Below, piece after piece: positions 26,801 through 38,800 of a stretch of 64,000 bases of DNA. The notes beneath the pieces are model-generated. The model ran no database searches, had not been told where the DNA came from, and saw only the letters and a list, made by a program, of their open reading frames with translations. The DNA comes from Bolinopsis microptera. Its lineage: Eukaryota > Ctenophora > Tentaculata > Lobata > Bolinopsidae. The DNA is taken from the NCBI RefSeq assembly GCF_026151205.1, contig NC_087084.1, positions 9,236,894 through 9,300,893 on the forward strand, read 5' to 3'. Made by a program: the position numbers and the translations under genes. Every line of letters starts with the position of its first letter. Position 1 is the first letter of the stretch.

Positions 26801-29800
26801 ATAGCCGGCTTATAGCCGGCTTATAACCACTTTCGATACCTAAACGACAATTTAACCAAACAGATCAATCTTACAGGTCAGTTATGAAGCTGTGGTTTTA
26901 AAACTTTTTACGCTGTGCATTTTAACGGCTCTTTTAGCCCATCTGAGGGCTGCTCAAGATGACACCACTGTAGCAAATGATACCGACGGAAGTGACGGTG
27001 AGAGTGAGGAAGGGGATAACGGTGTCGTCAAAGGAGAAGATGATAGTGGTGCCGTCAAAGAAGAAGGTGATAGTGGTGTCGCTAAAGAAGAAGATGATAG
27101 TGGTGCCGACGAAGGAGATGATTCAGGTGATGGTGATGCCGGCGAAAGAGAAGGTAATAGTGATGCCGGCGAAGAAGAAGATGATAGTGATGCCGCTGAA
27201 GAAGATGATTCAGGTGATGGTGATGCCGGCGAAAGAGAAGGTAATAGTGATGCCGGCGAAGAAGAAGATGATAGTGGTGCCAACGAAGGAGATGATTCAG
27301 GTGATGGTGATGCCGGCGAAAGAGAAGGTAATAGTGGTGCCGGCGATGGAGAGGATGGTAGTAGTGCCGGCAAAGAAGAATGTGATAGTGGTGCCGCTGA
27401 AGAAGAAGGTGATAGTGATGCCGCTGAAGAAGATGATTCAGGTGATAGTGATGCCGACGAAGAAAAAGCTGATAGTGGTGCCGACGAAGGAGATGATTCA
27501 GGTGATAGTGGTGCCGGCGAAGGAGAGGATGGTAGTGGTGCCGAAAAAGAAGGAGTTGATGTGGGAGCTGATGGTGGAGCTGACGGTGAATCAGAAGAAG
27601 TATTGGAAGTCAGAACCAAATAGTGGATAAAAAGTTTAAAATTAAATCAGTTTTTTTGTTTTTGTGATCAGTTTGTTAACTATTTACGCGATCAGATTTT
27701 AAGCAATGCTTCAATCGTTAGACTTAGATAGCGACCAAAATTAATATAAAAGCAGATTATATAATTATAACGATGAGTTTTAAATAATAGTTCAAATGAT
27801 TATTAAATAATGTTGTTTTGAAACACAAATAATTCTGCTTAAATGTTGGTTTTATTGTACAATTTTCGCCAATTAAGATAGCTTTGCTGAAAATAATGAA
27901 ATAATGATAAACTAAAATAACAAGCACATTCTCTAACCTGTTCACAGTTCATCATGCCACGTGTAGAGTATGTTCCCGCCGCGCAGTCAGCCGGGTTGTT
28001 ACCGTTACTACAACTCTGACCAGCCGGACACCCCGCACATCTACCATCCTTCTCGTATTCGTCTGTAACAGTGTTACAGTGTTACAGTGTTACAATGCTG
28101 TGGTACAGTGTTACAGTGTTACAATGTTACAGTGTTACAGTGGTACAGTGTTACAGTGTTACAATGTTACAGTGTTACAGTGGTACAGTGTTACAGTGTT
28201 ACAGTGTTACATTGTTACAGTGTTACAGTGTTACATTGTTACAGTGTTACAGTGCAGTGTTACAGTGTTACAGTGTTACAGTGTTACAGTGCAGTGGTAC
28301 AGTGTTACAACTTACAGTGTTACATTGTTACAGTGTTACAGTGTTACAGTGGTACAGTGTTACAGTGTTACAGTGTTACATTGTTACAGTGTTACAGTGT
28401 TACATTGTTACAGTGTTACAGTGCAGTGTTACAGTGTTACAGTGTTACAGTGTTACAGTGCAGTGGTACAGTGTTACAACTTACAGTGTTACATTGTTAC
28501 AGTGTTACAGTGTTACAGTGCAGTGGTACAGTGTTACAGTGTTACAGTGTTACAGTGGTACAGTGTTACAGTTTTACAGTGTTACAGTGCAGTGTTACAG
28601 TGTTACAGTGTTACAGTGTTACAGTGCAGTGGTACAGTGTTACAGTGTTACAGTGTTACAGTGTTACAGTGCAGTGGTACAGTGTTACAACTTACAGTGT
28701 TACATTGTTACAGTGTTACAGTGTTACAGTGCAGTGGTACAGTGTTACAGTGTTACAGTGTTACAGTGGTACAGTGTTACAGTTTTACAGTGTTACAGTG
28801 CAGTGTTACAGTGTTACAGTGTTACAGTGTTACAGTGCAGTGGTACAGTGTTACAGTGTTACAGTGGTAAATTGTAACACTGGTAGTGGTACAGCGTTAC
28901 AGCGTTAACTTTCTGTTATGTGTGAAATGACCGAAAAATCATAAATTTACATTATTGTATTCAATCGTTATCTACTTCTAACATTAAGTTAATGACGATT
29001 TAAACTAGCTAGTACATACCAGCGTCACAAGGTGTAGGGTTGAGTGTAGTAGAGGAACAGTGGTGACCTACAGGACAATCAGTACACTCAGTGTTACCCT
29101 CACCAGCCGCGTACTCATCTGAGGGAAGGTGATGCGTTAATTAGGAAATTAGTTAATTGGTTAATTGATTAATTTTTTAATTTGTTAATTGGTTAATTGG
29201 TTAATTGGTTAATTGGCTAATTAGTTATTTTAACGCCAGAATAATGGACGGTGAGTTAGAAAAAACCACAGCTCACTAAATTCGAGGCGCTGTGAGTACG
29301 GACACGGAGGGAGGTCCTCATTTCGCCGAAAATATCAAGAATTTCAACTGTAACCCTAGTCTTTCACTCAAGAGTTGTAAACTGATACCCTTTAAATTCC
29401 ATAATTGACACTTTCACTGCAACGCTCGCCTAGTTCGAGTGGTAACGTTGTGGCTGTTCTTTCGCTTCCTTAGAGCTGATACAATGATACACATTACACA
29501 CCGTGCTTTACATATTGTAGTGTTTTAGTGTACTGTCTTATTGTACTTTCTCTTTATTAGTTGTCTAGCAGTGCTCTCAGTATTTCACTCTCTACAGGCC
29601 ATGTCGAGTGTAAGACAGCGAGTAGCACCAGACCCCACCACCCCACCAGACCCCAACCCACCAGACCCCAGCCCTGCCTCCCCTCCCACCACCTCCATAC
29701 CTGGAGCTATGTGTTTAGGGGTACTGCCTAACCTCTACCTCCTCTGGACTCTACTCCACCTCCCTGCTACTACTATCACAACGTGTGCTACTATCTTCAT

Positions 29801-32800
29801 CGGTATCAATACCTTCAGGTTAGTTTTACTTTTTATGGAGCATCAAACTTCTTACTGTATGTTTTAGGGTTAACAAATGTTTACTGTTGGATGTGTTCTG
29901 CAAGTGGCTCACTTGATATTCCGCATTGTACAGGGATTTGGATTAAAGGCTTTATAAAATATATTATTATTATGGTTTTGCATTATTGGTGTTCTATTAT
30001 TATTATGGTGTTGTTAGCTGATTGATACAAAGGTTTTATCGTTTAAAGGTTTCACACGTAAGACTCCACTGTTCAGGTGCGTGTTCCCAAACCGGTATAA
30101 CAACAACATAGTGCTCCGAGATACGGTACTCTCTTCCATATTCATTACCAGACTACTAGCTACTTTCTCTGAGGTCTCCTGGCTCATCATGCTCAGTGAG
30201 GTGAGGTTAACCACGTGGTGACCACGTGGTGAGCAGTGAGTTGAGGTTAACCACACGTTAAGATCCGTTCTTTGTGCGTTAACCGTGTTTTTTGTGACTA
30301 TTGTGTCATAACTGAGCGTCAACAGTCCATCAACAAATTGCAAAAATCTGTCTCTTAACTTTTACTAAACAGTAAACTCTAGTAAAACACTACAACCTTC
30401 CATAAATCATGCTAAAGTAAGGAAAATCAAGTTGAGAGTCCTCATCAAGTTTAAATCACCCACAGTTTGCACATTAATAAACCTCCTCTCAGGCAGCTAA
30501 AGATCTCAACACGCTCACAGTTCAATCCCCCACAATCTCCCTTGGTGACGTCACTACTCTTGGTGACGTCACTACTCTTGGTGACGTCACTAATAAACCT
30601 CCTCTCAGGTAGCTAAGGATCTCGACACGCTCACAGTTCAATCCCCCACAATCTCCCTGCTAGCAGATACTCTTCCCCCTATCTGTATCCTAGCTCAATG
30701 TTTCGTGTGGAGCTCTATTATACTTCACACTGACTCCCTCATGTTCTGGGAGGAGTTCTTTTGGTTCCTTCTGTTCATTATCAACACTGGTATGTATGTA
30801 TAATAACGAGAATTGAGCCCTTGAATGACCGATTCTCTAACAGCCTAATTCTCGTCATGTATAATCAATTTACACTTGTATTATGGAGATATCATTCATT
30901 GAAAATAAACCCCGCTTGTTGAACCAATATATCTTCTCAGTTATATCAAGTGCTCACCACTTGTTTTCTTTCAACACAAACCTCCCAGGTATAAACCTAG
31001 TATTCCTCCACCACGGCCACCACTCAATCCTAATCACCCTCTCCCTCCTGCACGGAGCCCTATACCTACCCTGGCAAATACTCAACCTAAAGTTCATCCT
31101 CTCCCTGGACGACCCACCTTTCTGTTTCAGTGACGTCACAGTTACCCGGGTTGTTCAGGGGTTGAAGAGGGCAGTGTGGTATAGGAAACAAAGTGTGGTT
31201 AGGGAGGACTGGGGAGGCTGGATTGGGGAGAGCTGGATGTTTTGTTATTGGGTGGTTATGCCTGTTTGGCTGGCTACAATCGTGTGGGAGTATGAGAAGA
31301 TGGGCGCTTTATAGACTGTTCATGTTTGGGTGGTTTTGTTATGAGGAGATTGTCTTTTGTTTTATACTTGTCAATACAAGTGCTGGAATCTGGGTTATAA
31401 ATGTGATGATTTTGTTAAAGTTCGTTCAGAATGTGATCATTAAGTAAATTTATCAGAGTTACTGATTTAACTGTTTTAGCCAAATGGCTGGACAACGTTC
31501 TAGCAAGAAATTGTTTTACTAAGAAGAAGTGTTACTAATAATTAAACAACGTTTTACTAGTCGAGTCGCTGGATGAATTCATTGAACAAGAGAAAGGATA
31601 AAGTAGATTAATATTATAAACTTATGTTAGCGTATGGGCAGCAAATTGCGGAACAAGACATTCATACTCTCAGAAAATCAGAGCAATTAGTTTTCGTACA
31701 CCCTATCCGGTTAAAAGTTTCATTTAGCACGGAGGAAGAAAAACCGATGCGATTATGAAAAATATAAGTGGCTGTCAAATAGGCCAAAAGTGGAGTTATT
31801 CCAAAAATTATCTGATTCTCTGAAAATCAAACTTACTTGAAGCACAAGGAAGGGGGTGTTCCATTCCAGCAGTGGGACACTTGCTCCCGGCTGGGCACTC
31901 GTGGCACACATCATCACCTGAAGAACGGGGATTATAGCGTTTAAATGACGGAGGATGGGGTTAGGAAAGTGAATTAACGGGTGATACTCGTAAAATATCT
32001 GTTCCATATATTGGACCGTCGACGAGTCCAACTCGGCGCGCGTCCGATCCTGGTAGGTTGTAAACCTACAAGCAAGTGAACTATTTTTAGGTGTGGAATG
32101 TGGTTGCAAATTGGAATTTAAACTCCAGAAGAACATAAAAATGTCGACATATTTCCGGAAAATGTGTGATCAAAATTTCTAAATTCCCGCAAAACTTAAC
32201 AAAATTTAAAGTTATCCAAGTCAGAAACCTTCAGGACTGTAGGTTCCTGTAGTACACGCTGTGCCTCTGACCCCGCTAGAGCAAGGGAACCCACCAGGAC
32301 AGGGAACACAGGAGCTCTGTTTAGCGGCTGAACTGTAGGACCCTGTGTGGGAGAGTGGGGGTTAGGTCGGGGAATTGAGGGGACTTTAATAAACATAAGC
32401 TAATACATGGTTATTTGGTAGTTGTTTTAGATTTTGGGCCAAGTCAGTTGAAAGGACTGAGACTCTCATCAAGAATGAACTTTTGAAAAGACATGTTATA
32501 GGACGGAGTGCAAAAATTGAGAAATCAGGTTAAATGAACACATCATTCACTCCAGATCGTTATGGAATGGCAATGATATTCCACCAGGCTAATATCCACC
32601 CTAAAATCCTAAGTAACTAATACCAAGTACTAACCTACAGGACAGACTAAACAAGCATCCTGTCCATCTCCACTGTAGCTACCCTTACTACAGTCCACTG
32701 GAGCTGATGTCTTGTCCACACAACTCTGTCCAGCTGGACAGGATTCACAGAACCCTGCTCCAGATGATGAGGTGTAGTAACCGGCACTGCATGCCTGGCA

Positions 32801-35800
32801 TATTCAGGGTTTAAAACTACAAAACTTCTTTCCGTAGAATATGAGCTAAATTCATGAGCAGGATAAAACGGAATTGCAAGATTAAGTCTAAAATCAGCTA
32901 TTAACCTCAACAACTGAAAACAAAATTTCACCTCAAAACGTTTTTTTAAATTTCTCACCTGACAAGCTTCCAAGGCTCCGTCACTAAAGGATCCCATAGG
33001 ACAGATAACTTCCTCCTGATCTTTGTCTGGGCAGAAATAACCCACTGGACAGGAATTACAGGTAGTGGCTCCTAAAAAAGAGGGCATCAACATTATCAAC
33101 AGTATCAACATTGTTCATTAGAGAATGGAGATGTTTCAGGTTGTTTTAGGGATGTTCATCGCTTTCCTCTGTCAAATTCCTCTCTTACTTAACTCAAAAC
33201 AGTTGGACTAAGCGGATACAAATAAACCAACAACACTCGGAAAAGCGTGCGTCCAAGAAACCAGACTAGTTTAATGTTATTATAATGAAACCTGTAGCAG
33301 TCTGATAATATCCACTAGGACAAGGTATCTGTCCAATAGAAGGGTGAGGGCAGTAGTGTCCCTCAGTACAGGACTTACAGGAACTACCCTCTTGGTACTC
33401 CCCTGAGTTACATCGTGTGGCGACACCTGCAGACGGGATAAAATTGTTAACAATGTAGAAAGTATAGTTAGGGAATTATGCACAATGTCTGGGAAAAATT
33501 TTTGCGACAAGCGGTCTTCTACAGGAACGTGTTGTCCATAGCCTCAGGAACCACCCCAAAGAGTTTTGAATCTGGATCCGATGGGGGGGGGGGGGGGGGG
33601 AAGCTAGAGCAAACTTTTTCCAGGCGCCTAAGGACCGCACTTGAAAAACTCGTAACTACCGTCAAAAAGACACCCAGGAGCCCCATGTGAAAAATGACCG
33701 CAATAGTGATATTTGTGGGGCGATTCAGTGTTTCAGGGTCGTCAGATCTATTGGGGGGGGGGGGGGGCTACGCTCTCGAAAATTTACTAAAATTTCGAAA
33801 TTTTGAAAATTTAATCAAAACGTTGTTTAGTTATAAGGATTCAGATACTAAAATCATCCCGAAACTTAAGATCTCTCAAGTTTTGCACATTCGGAAATTC
33901 GGAAAAAAGGTTTTGGCCCAGAAGTTTCAACATTATTGGCAACTATAACATGTATGTATGTATGTTTAACATAGTAACATAGTAACAATAGGGAGAACTA
34001 AATGACATACAGTCCCACAGCTGGATTTTATTATCATTTCATTGTTTAATGTTTATGATAATCATGACAGGTCTTTTAACGATTGAACAGATCACTTTCT
34101 CATCATCCAAATAATATTTTAAAGTTAATCAATAATAAATAAATTCAGTGAAATTGACACAATGAGGGTGGGCATGACGTCATCTCTACTCTACTCAAGT
34201 TTTGCTTTTAATTTAATAAGCTCTCACATCCGCAGAAGCAATTTTGATTATCTAAATTCAAATACGCCCCAGAGTTCCCATCAGGGGGATGGAAGGTTAA
34301 ATCTAATCAACTTCCTTTTTCAGAATTACTCAACAGTCAACTGCTTGCAGAATCATATAACCTGCTGCAGTGTAATCACATGGTCCGGATCCGTGGGACA
34401 CTGGTGAGCAGCCTGATGGGCTCTGAGTTTTGGTTAATTCCTTTTTTTGTACATTTTAGAACAATGATAAAAAATGAGAACGAAGTTACTCGGAGTTATC
34501 ATAATATATCATATCAGGCTGACTACAACATTAAAATTGTGACTAATGATTCAGACAACGTGTTTTTATCATCAGGGGATAGTGGAGTGAAGAGTTATAT
34601 ATGTTTTAGTGGTGTCAACTGTCAATGTTGAGATATAGTTTAAGGAGCGATGGTGCATGTAACCAAGGTTGATTAGTTAACTCTCAAAACTTGACACTTG
34701 ACAGGGGACAGAGGCTGGTCACGTTGTTACTTCTCACCTACAGGAAGCTAATTTAATAACTTAGAGCTAATATCCTTCCCTCTTGAAGAGAGAGCCTAGG
34801 GAAGGAGCTAATTGTTCCTCCGAGTTATGTGAAATCTTGCTGTATATAATATAATGTTGAGTAGCTAAACTGTCCCATGTCTAGTGCAACTGGCCCAACT
34901 TGCATGATAATTATAGGAATACTAGAAACCCCGTGGTAACAGGGATGACGTTAGTAGTAGTAGTGTTCTTTGAAAGAAATTACAGACAGACATACTTACA
35001 GAAAGAATTATATTATAGATGGTTTTTAGAATTGTATTATAGATGTTCCGATTAAGGCTAGAGTACTGCTCCTACACGAATTCCAAGCACTGGGAGCAGT
35101 TCAAAGGTCCTTCACCCGCATGATATCAGGCTGCCAATACTTGAACTACTGGGAAAGACTAAAACTCCTCAACCTCCCATCCCTCCAAAGAAGACGAGAG
35201 AGATACATCATTAAAAATACCTGGAAGTTCCTCAATGGCAAAATCACAAATAACATTGAAATGAAGTGCTATCTAAATGATCGCCTTCTTTGAAAATTTG
35301 CTCTAACTTTTTTCCCTATCAGATCCAGATTTAAAACTCTTTGGGGTGTTCCTGAGACTATGGACAACACATTCCTGTAGAAAACTGCTTGTCGCAACTA
35401 GTTATGTGGCATGGGATTACCAAAAAACTCAACCATTTACTAATTCAGGTCAAAAAGTTTTAAACCCACTGTTTTAAACGAAAATACATAATTGAATAAT
35501 TGAATAATTGAATTTGAATAATAATTGAATTGAACAAGACCAACAACTGTCAAACAATGTACCCAAATCTCATTAATTGACTAACCTCCATCACATACTG
35601 AACCCGCAGGACATATCAAACAGACGATAGAAGCTCGAGGAGAGTACTGACCGTCCGGACAAGCTACTGGGGCAACAGCTGGGTCGCTACACTGAGAGTT
35701 TACTGGACATATCTTGCAGTTTTCTCTGCCTGGGGGATGATCAGTGTAAGTACGTATTTGTATGTATTTGTACGTATTTGTACGCATTTGTATGTATTTG

Positions 35801-38800
35801 TACGTATTTGTATGTATTTGTATGTATTTGTATGTATTTGTACGTACATACTTGTGTTATGATGCGAATCTTGAGTGCGGTAATATACGGTTAGATTTAG
35901 AATTCTAATTTACACAGCAAATTAGACAATGATATCACAGATACTTTTGAACTGTTGAAAATTATCCTACCTAATACAATAATAGCTAGTAGCTAGATAA
36001 ATACCCTTCTTTATAGAACACTAACCTAATATCCAGAGGAACAAGGATAAGGGTTCTCTCTATAACACTAACCTCTCGTATTAGAATAATATCCAGAGGA
36101 ACAAGGATAAGGGTTCTCTCTATAACACTAACCTTTCGTATTAGAATAATATCCAGAGGGACAAGGATAAGGGTTCTCTATAACACTAACCTCTCGTATT
36201 AGAATAATATCCAGAGGGACAAGGATAAGGGTTCTCTTTAACACTAACCTCTCGTATTAGAATAATATCCAGAGGGACAAGGATAAGGGTTCTCTTTAAC
36301 ACTAACCTCTCGTATTAGAATAATATCCAGAGGGACAAGGATAAGGGTTCTCGAGTCCAGCCTTGTTACAGTAATGCCCTTTAGCACACATAGAACATGA
36401 AGAGGATCCTGCAGAAGCGTATTCTCCACTGGCACACTCTGCCGGGGCCTCCATCTCGGGGTCAGGACACCTGAAGGAGATAGTGATATATAGTCACGTG
36501 ACTACCTTAAAAGGAGCTGTGATAACCGCCTGGTTTTCAGTTTAATCGGTTACTGTAGTCAATTCTCTGAGCATGTCTGCTCAAAACTTGATCTTCCTTA
36601 TTAAAGTTGTACTTCTCTACTTCTAAACATGTATTTATGGCGGTAGGAATAATCACTGGCTTTCAACTGCATGATTCCTGATGACGTCATGAGTCTTTAT
36701 GACGTCATGAGTCTTGATGACGTCATGATGATATAACTTACTCGAACCCTCCAGGACAGGTCAAACAGAGTGTCTCTCCCTCGGGTGAGTAGGTGGTAGC
36801 ACTGCAGACTGTCTTACTTGTCTTGCTGCACTTGTAGCCTCCGTCGCATGGTGTACAGGTGGAGGAACCTTGAGGGGAATTTGAATTGATTTGAAAGTTA
36901 ATAAGGGAAAATAATGTGTACTTATAATATTGAAATGATACAATTTTCGGAAATGTGACAAAGTCGGAAAATTTCTGAGCCGAACGTTTTAGTACTTTAA
37001 GAATGTAGGACCCTTGGCTTTGGCAGAGTAAGAAGGCCCTTGGGAAAGTTATCATATTAATATTAATATCAAAGTGACTAAAAAACAACAACATTTACGG
37101 TTGACTTTCACTTTGTCGTCACGAGCTAGAGGATAAGGAAAATGATGAAAAAATTTCGAATACAGAAGTTCCATCTTACATATTATTGATAGTTATGTAG
37201 GCGAGTACTTTTTCGTTTGGGTATGCAGTATGCATCATAACATCCTCTCAACGAACAGGTCAAGTAACAATTTATGATGCAGAATTAATGAAAGCTGCTA
37301 CTCAACGACTAAGAATTTATAGCGTTCGACTATATATTCTAAACAGATTGCCTACATTCGTTTCGTTAATCAACATAGCGCGATTGAAAACAAGTTTGAA
37401 TATTTGTGCACGCAACGAATCTTGATTCAGATTATATTAAATATGCTAAGAAGTAAAATTATAATTTAGGCGCGGAGAAGAATGACACGTTACGGTTAAC
37501 CCTGACATAACTTTTATTTGGTTAGATTTAACATTCGTTAAAGGTGCTTAATGAAAAACGGTCGATCTAATTTTACTCTTTCAGGAGACATCATCGACTC
37601 AATTCTTATTAAATGACAAATTTAATCTGGGCCCCCTTAACTATTCATAAGATATGTATTCTTTGAATCTACAACCAACAGCACCCAAGTTTTCTGCGGT
37701 CAGCTGTCCAAACCTGTCTGATCAGCATACTCCCCCCCAGGACACTGATTACAAGACACCTGACCAGGCAGTGAGGTGTGTGTCCCAAAGGGACAAGGTA
37801 CCAGGGTGGTCATGTTGGAGTCAGGACAGTGGGATCCTGCTGGACATGGTTTGCAGGTCGGACCAACGCCTGTGAGGGGTGGTGGTAAGCGTGTAAGGGG
37901 TTGTAGAATAAAGAGATGTAGACTTTCGTTCGACCAGTGATTATGATGATGCTGTACTTAAATTGGATTGTGTGAACGTCAGCCAAGTATAATATCTTGA
38001 AATTGAAAAGAAACAACAAAAATATCGCTGGAATTATGTAATTAAGTTTCAGAAAACCTGGAACGTCCGAGTAGGTACCAGGTGGACAGCTGAGACAAGA
38101 CATTGCTCCAGACTCCGAGAAGGTGCCATTAGGACACCCAACCATCAATCCTTCATCACACTTACTTCCTGCTTCGCAAACTTGGCAGGAAGTAGCCCCT
38201 TCAGTTTCACTGTATGTCCCTCCTGGACACTGTAGACAACTTGAACTTTTACTGGGGGAGTAGAATCCCTCTTCACATATTGTTTGTGTTATTGTGGTAC
38301 ATTTGTGACCAGCTAAACAATCTGTACATATACTTGAGTTGGAGCCTGAATAAGTTCCAGATTCACATTGAAAACATTGAGAACTTCCTTCTGGTGAATA
38401 AGATCCAGCAGCACAAACTGTTTTTAATCCTTTCTGACATTTGCTTCCAGCTTCACAGGGTTTACAAGATTCTGATGCCTCACTGTCCGAGTAAGTACCA
38501 TTCGGACAGACACTACAAGATGTACTCTTTACACTCGAATAGTAGCCCACTCCGCAAGCAACCTCAGCACTTGAACTGCACACGTAACCCGCCCTGCACT
38601 CGGTACAAACACTCGATCCAGCAGATTTGGAGAACGTCCCCGCTTCGCAGCTATAACATTTAGAACTGCCTTCATGAGAGTAGAATCCTACCTCACAGAC
38701 TGTCTGGGTAGTACTACTACACTTGTGACCTTCCAAACAACCAGTACAAGAGCTGGAATTGGAGGCAGAATAAGTTCCAGATTCACATTGGAAACACTGC

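Larger units (their letters stand above)
25685..26895 (+). repeat. Duplicated upstream region of the third acidic gene
   Basis: Paralogous to 17830-18610, but interrupted at about 26387-26847 by a palindrome-rich GCCGGC block that the other copy lacks. Confidence 0.7.

Noticed and set aside
28071-28908. Three plus-strand frames of about 270 codons (VLQCYSVT repeats)
   Set aside because: Translations of the TGTTACAG satellite; they lie in an intron and all three frames are open.
36006-36306. CRISPR-like array
   Set aside because: Direct repeats without unique spacers, made of exon end plus donor, in a eukaryotic gene.
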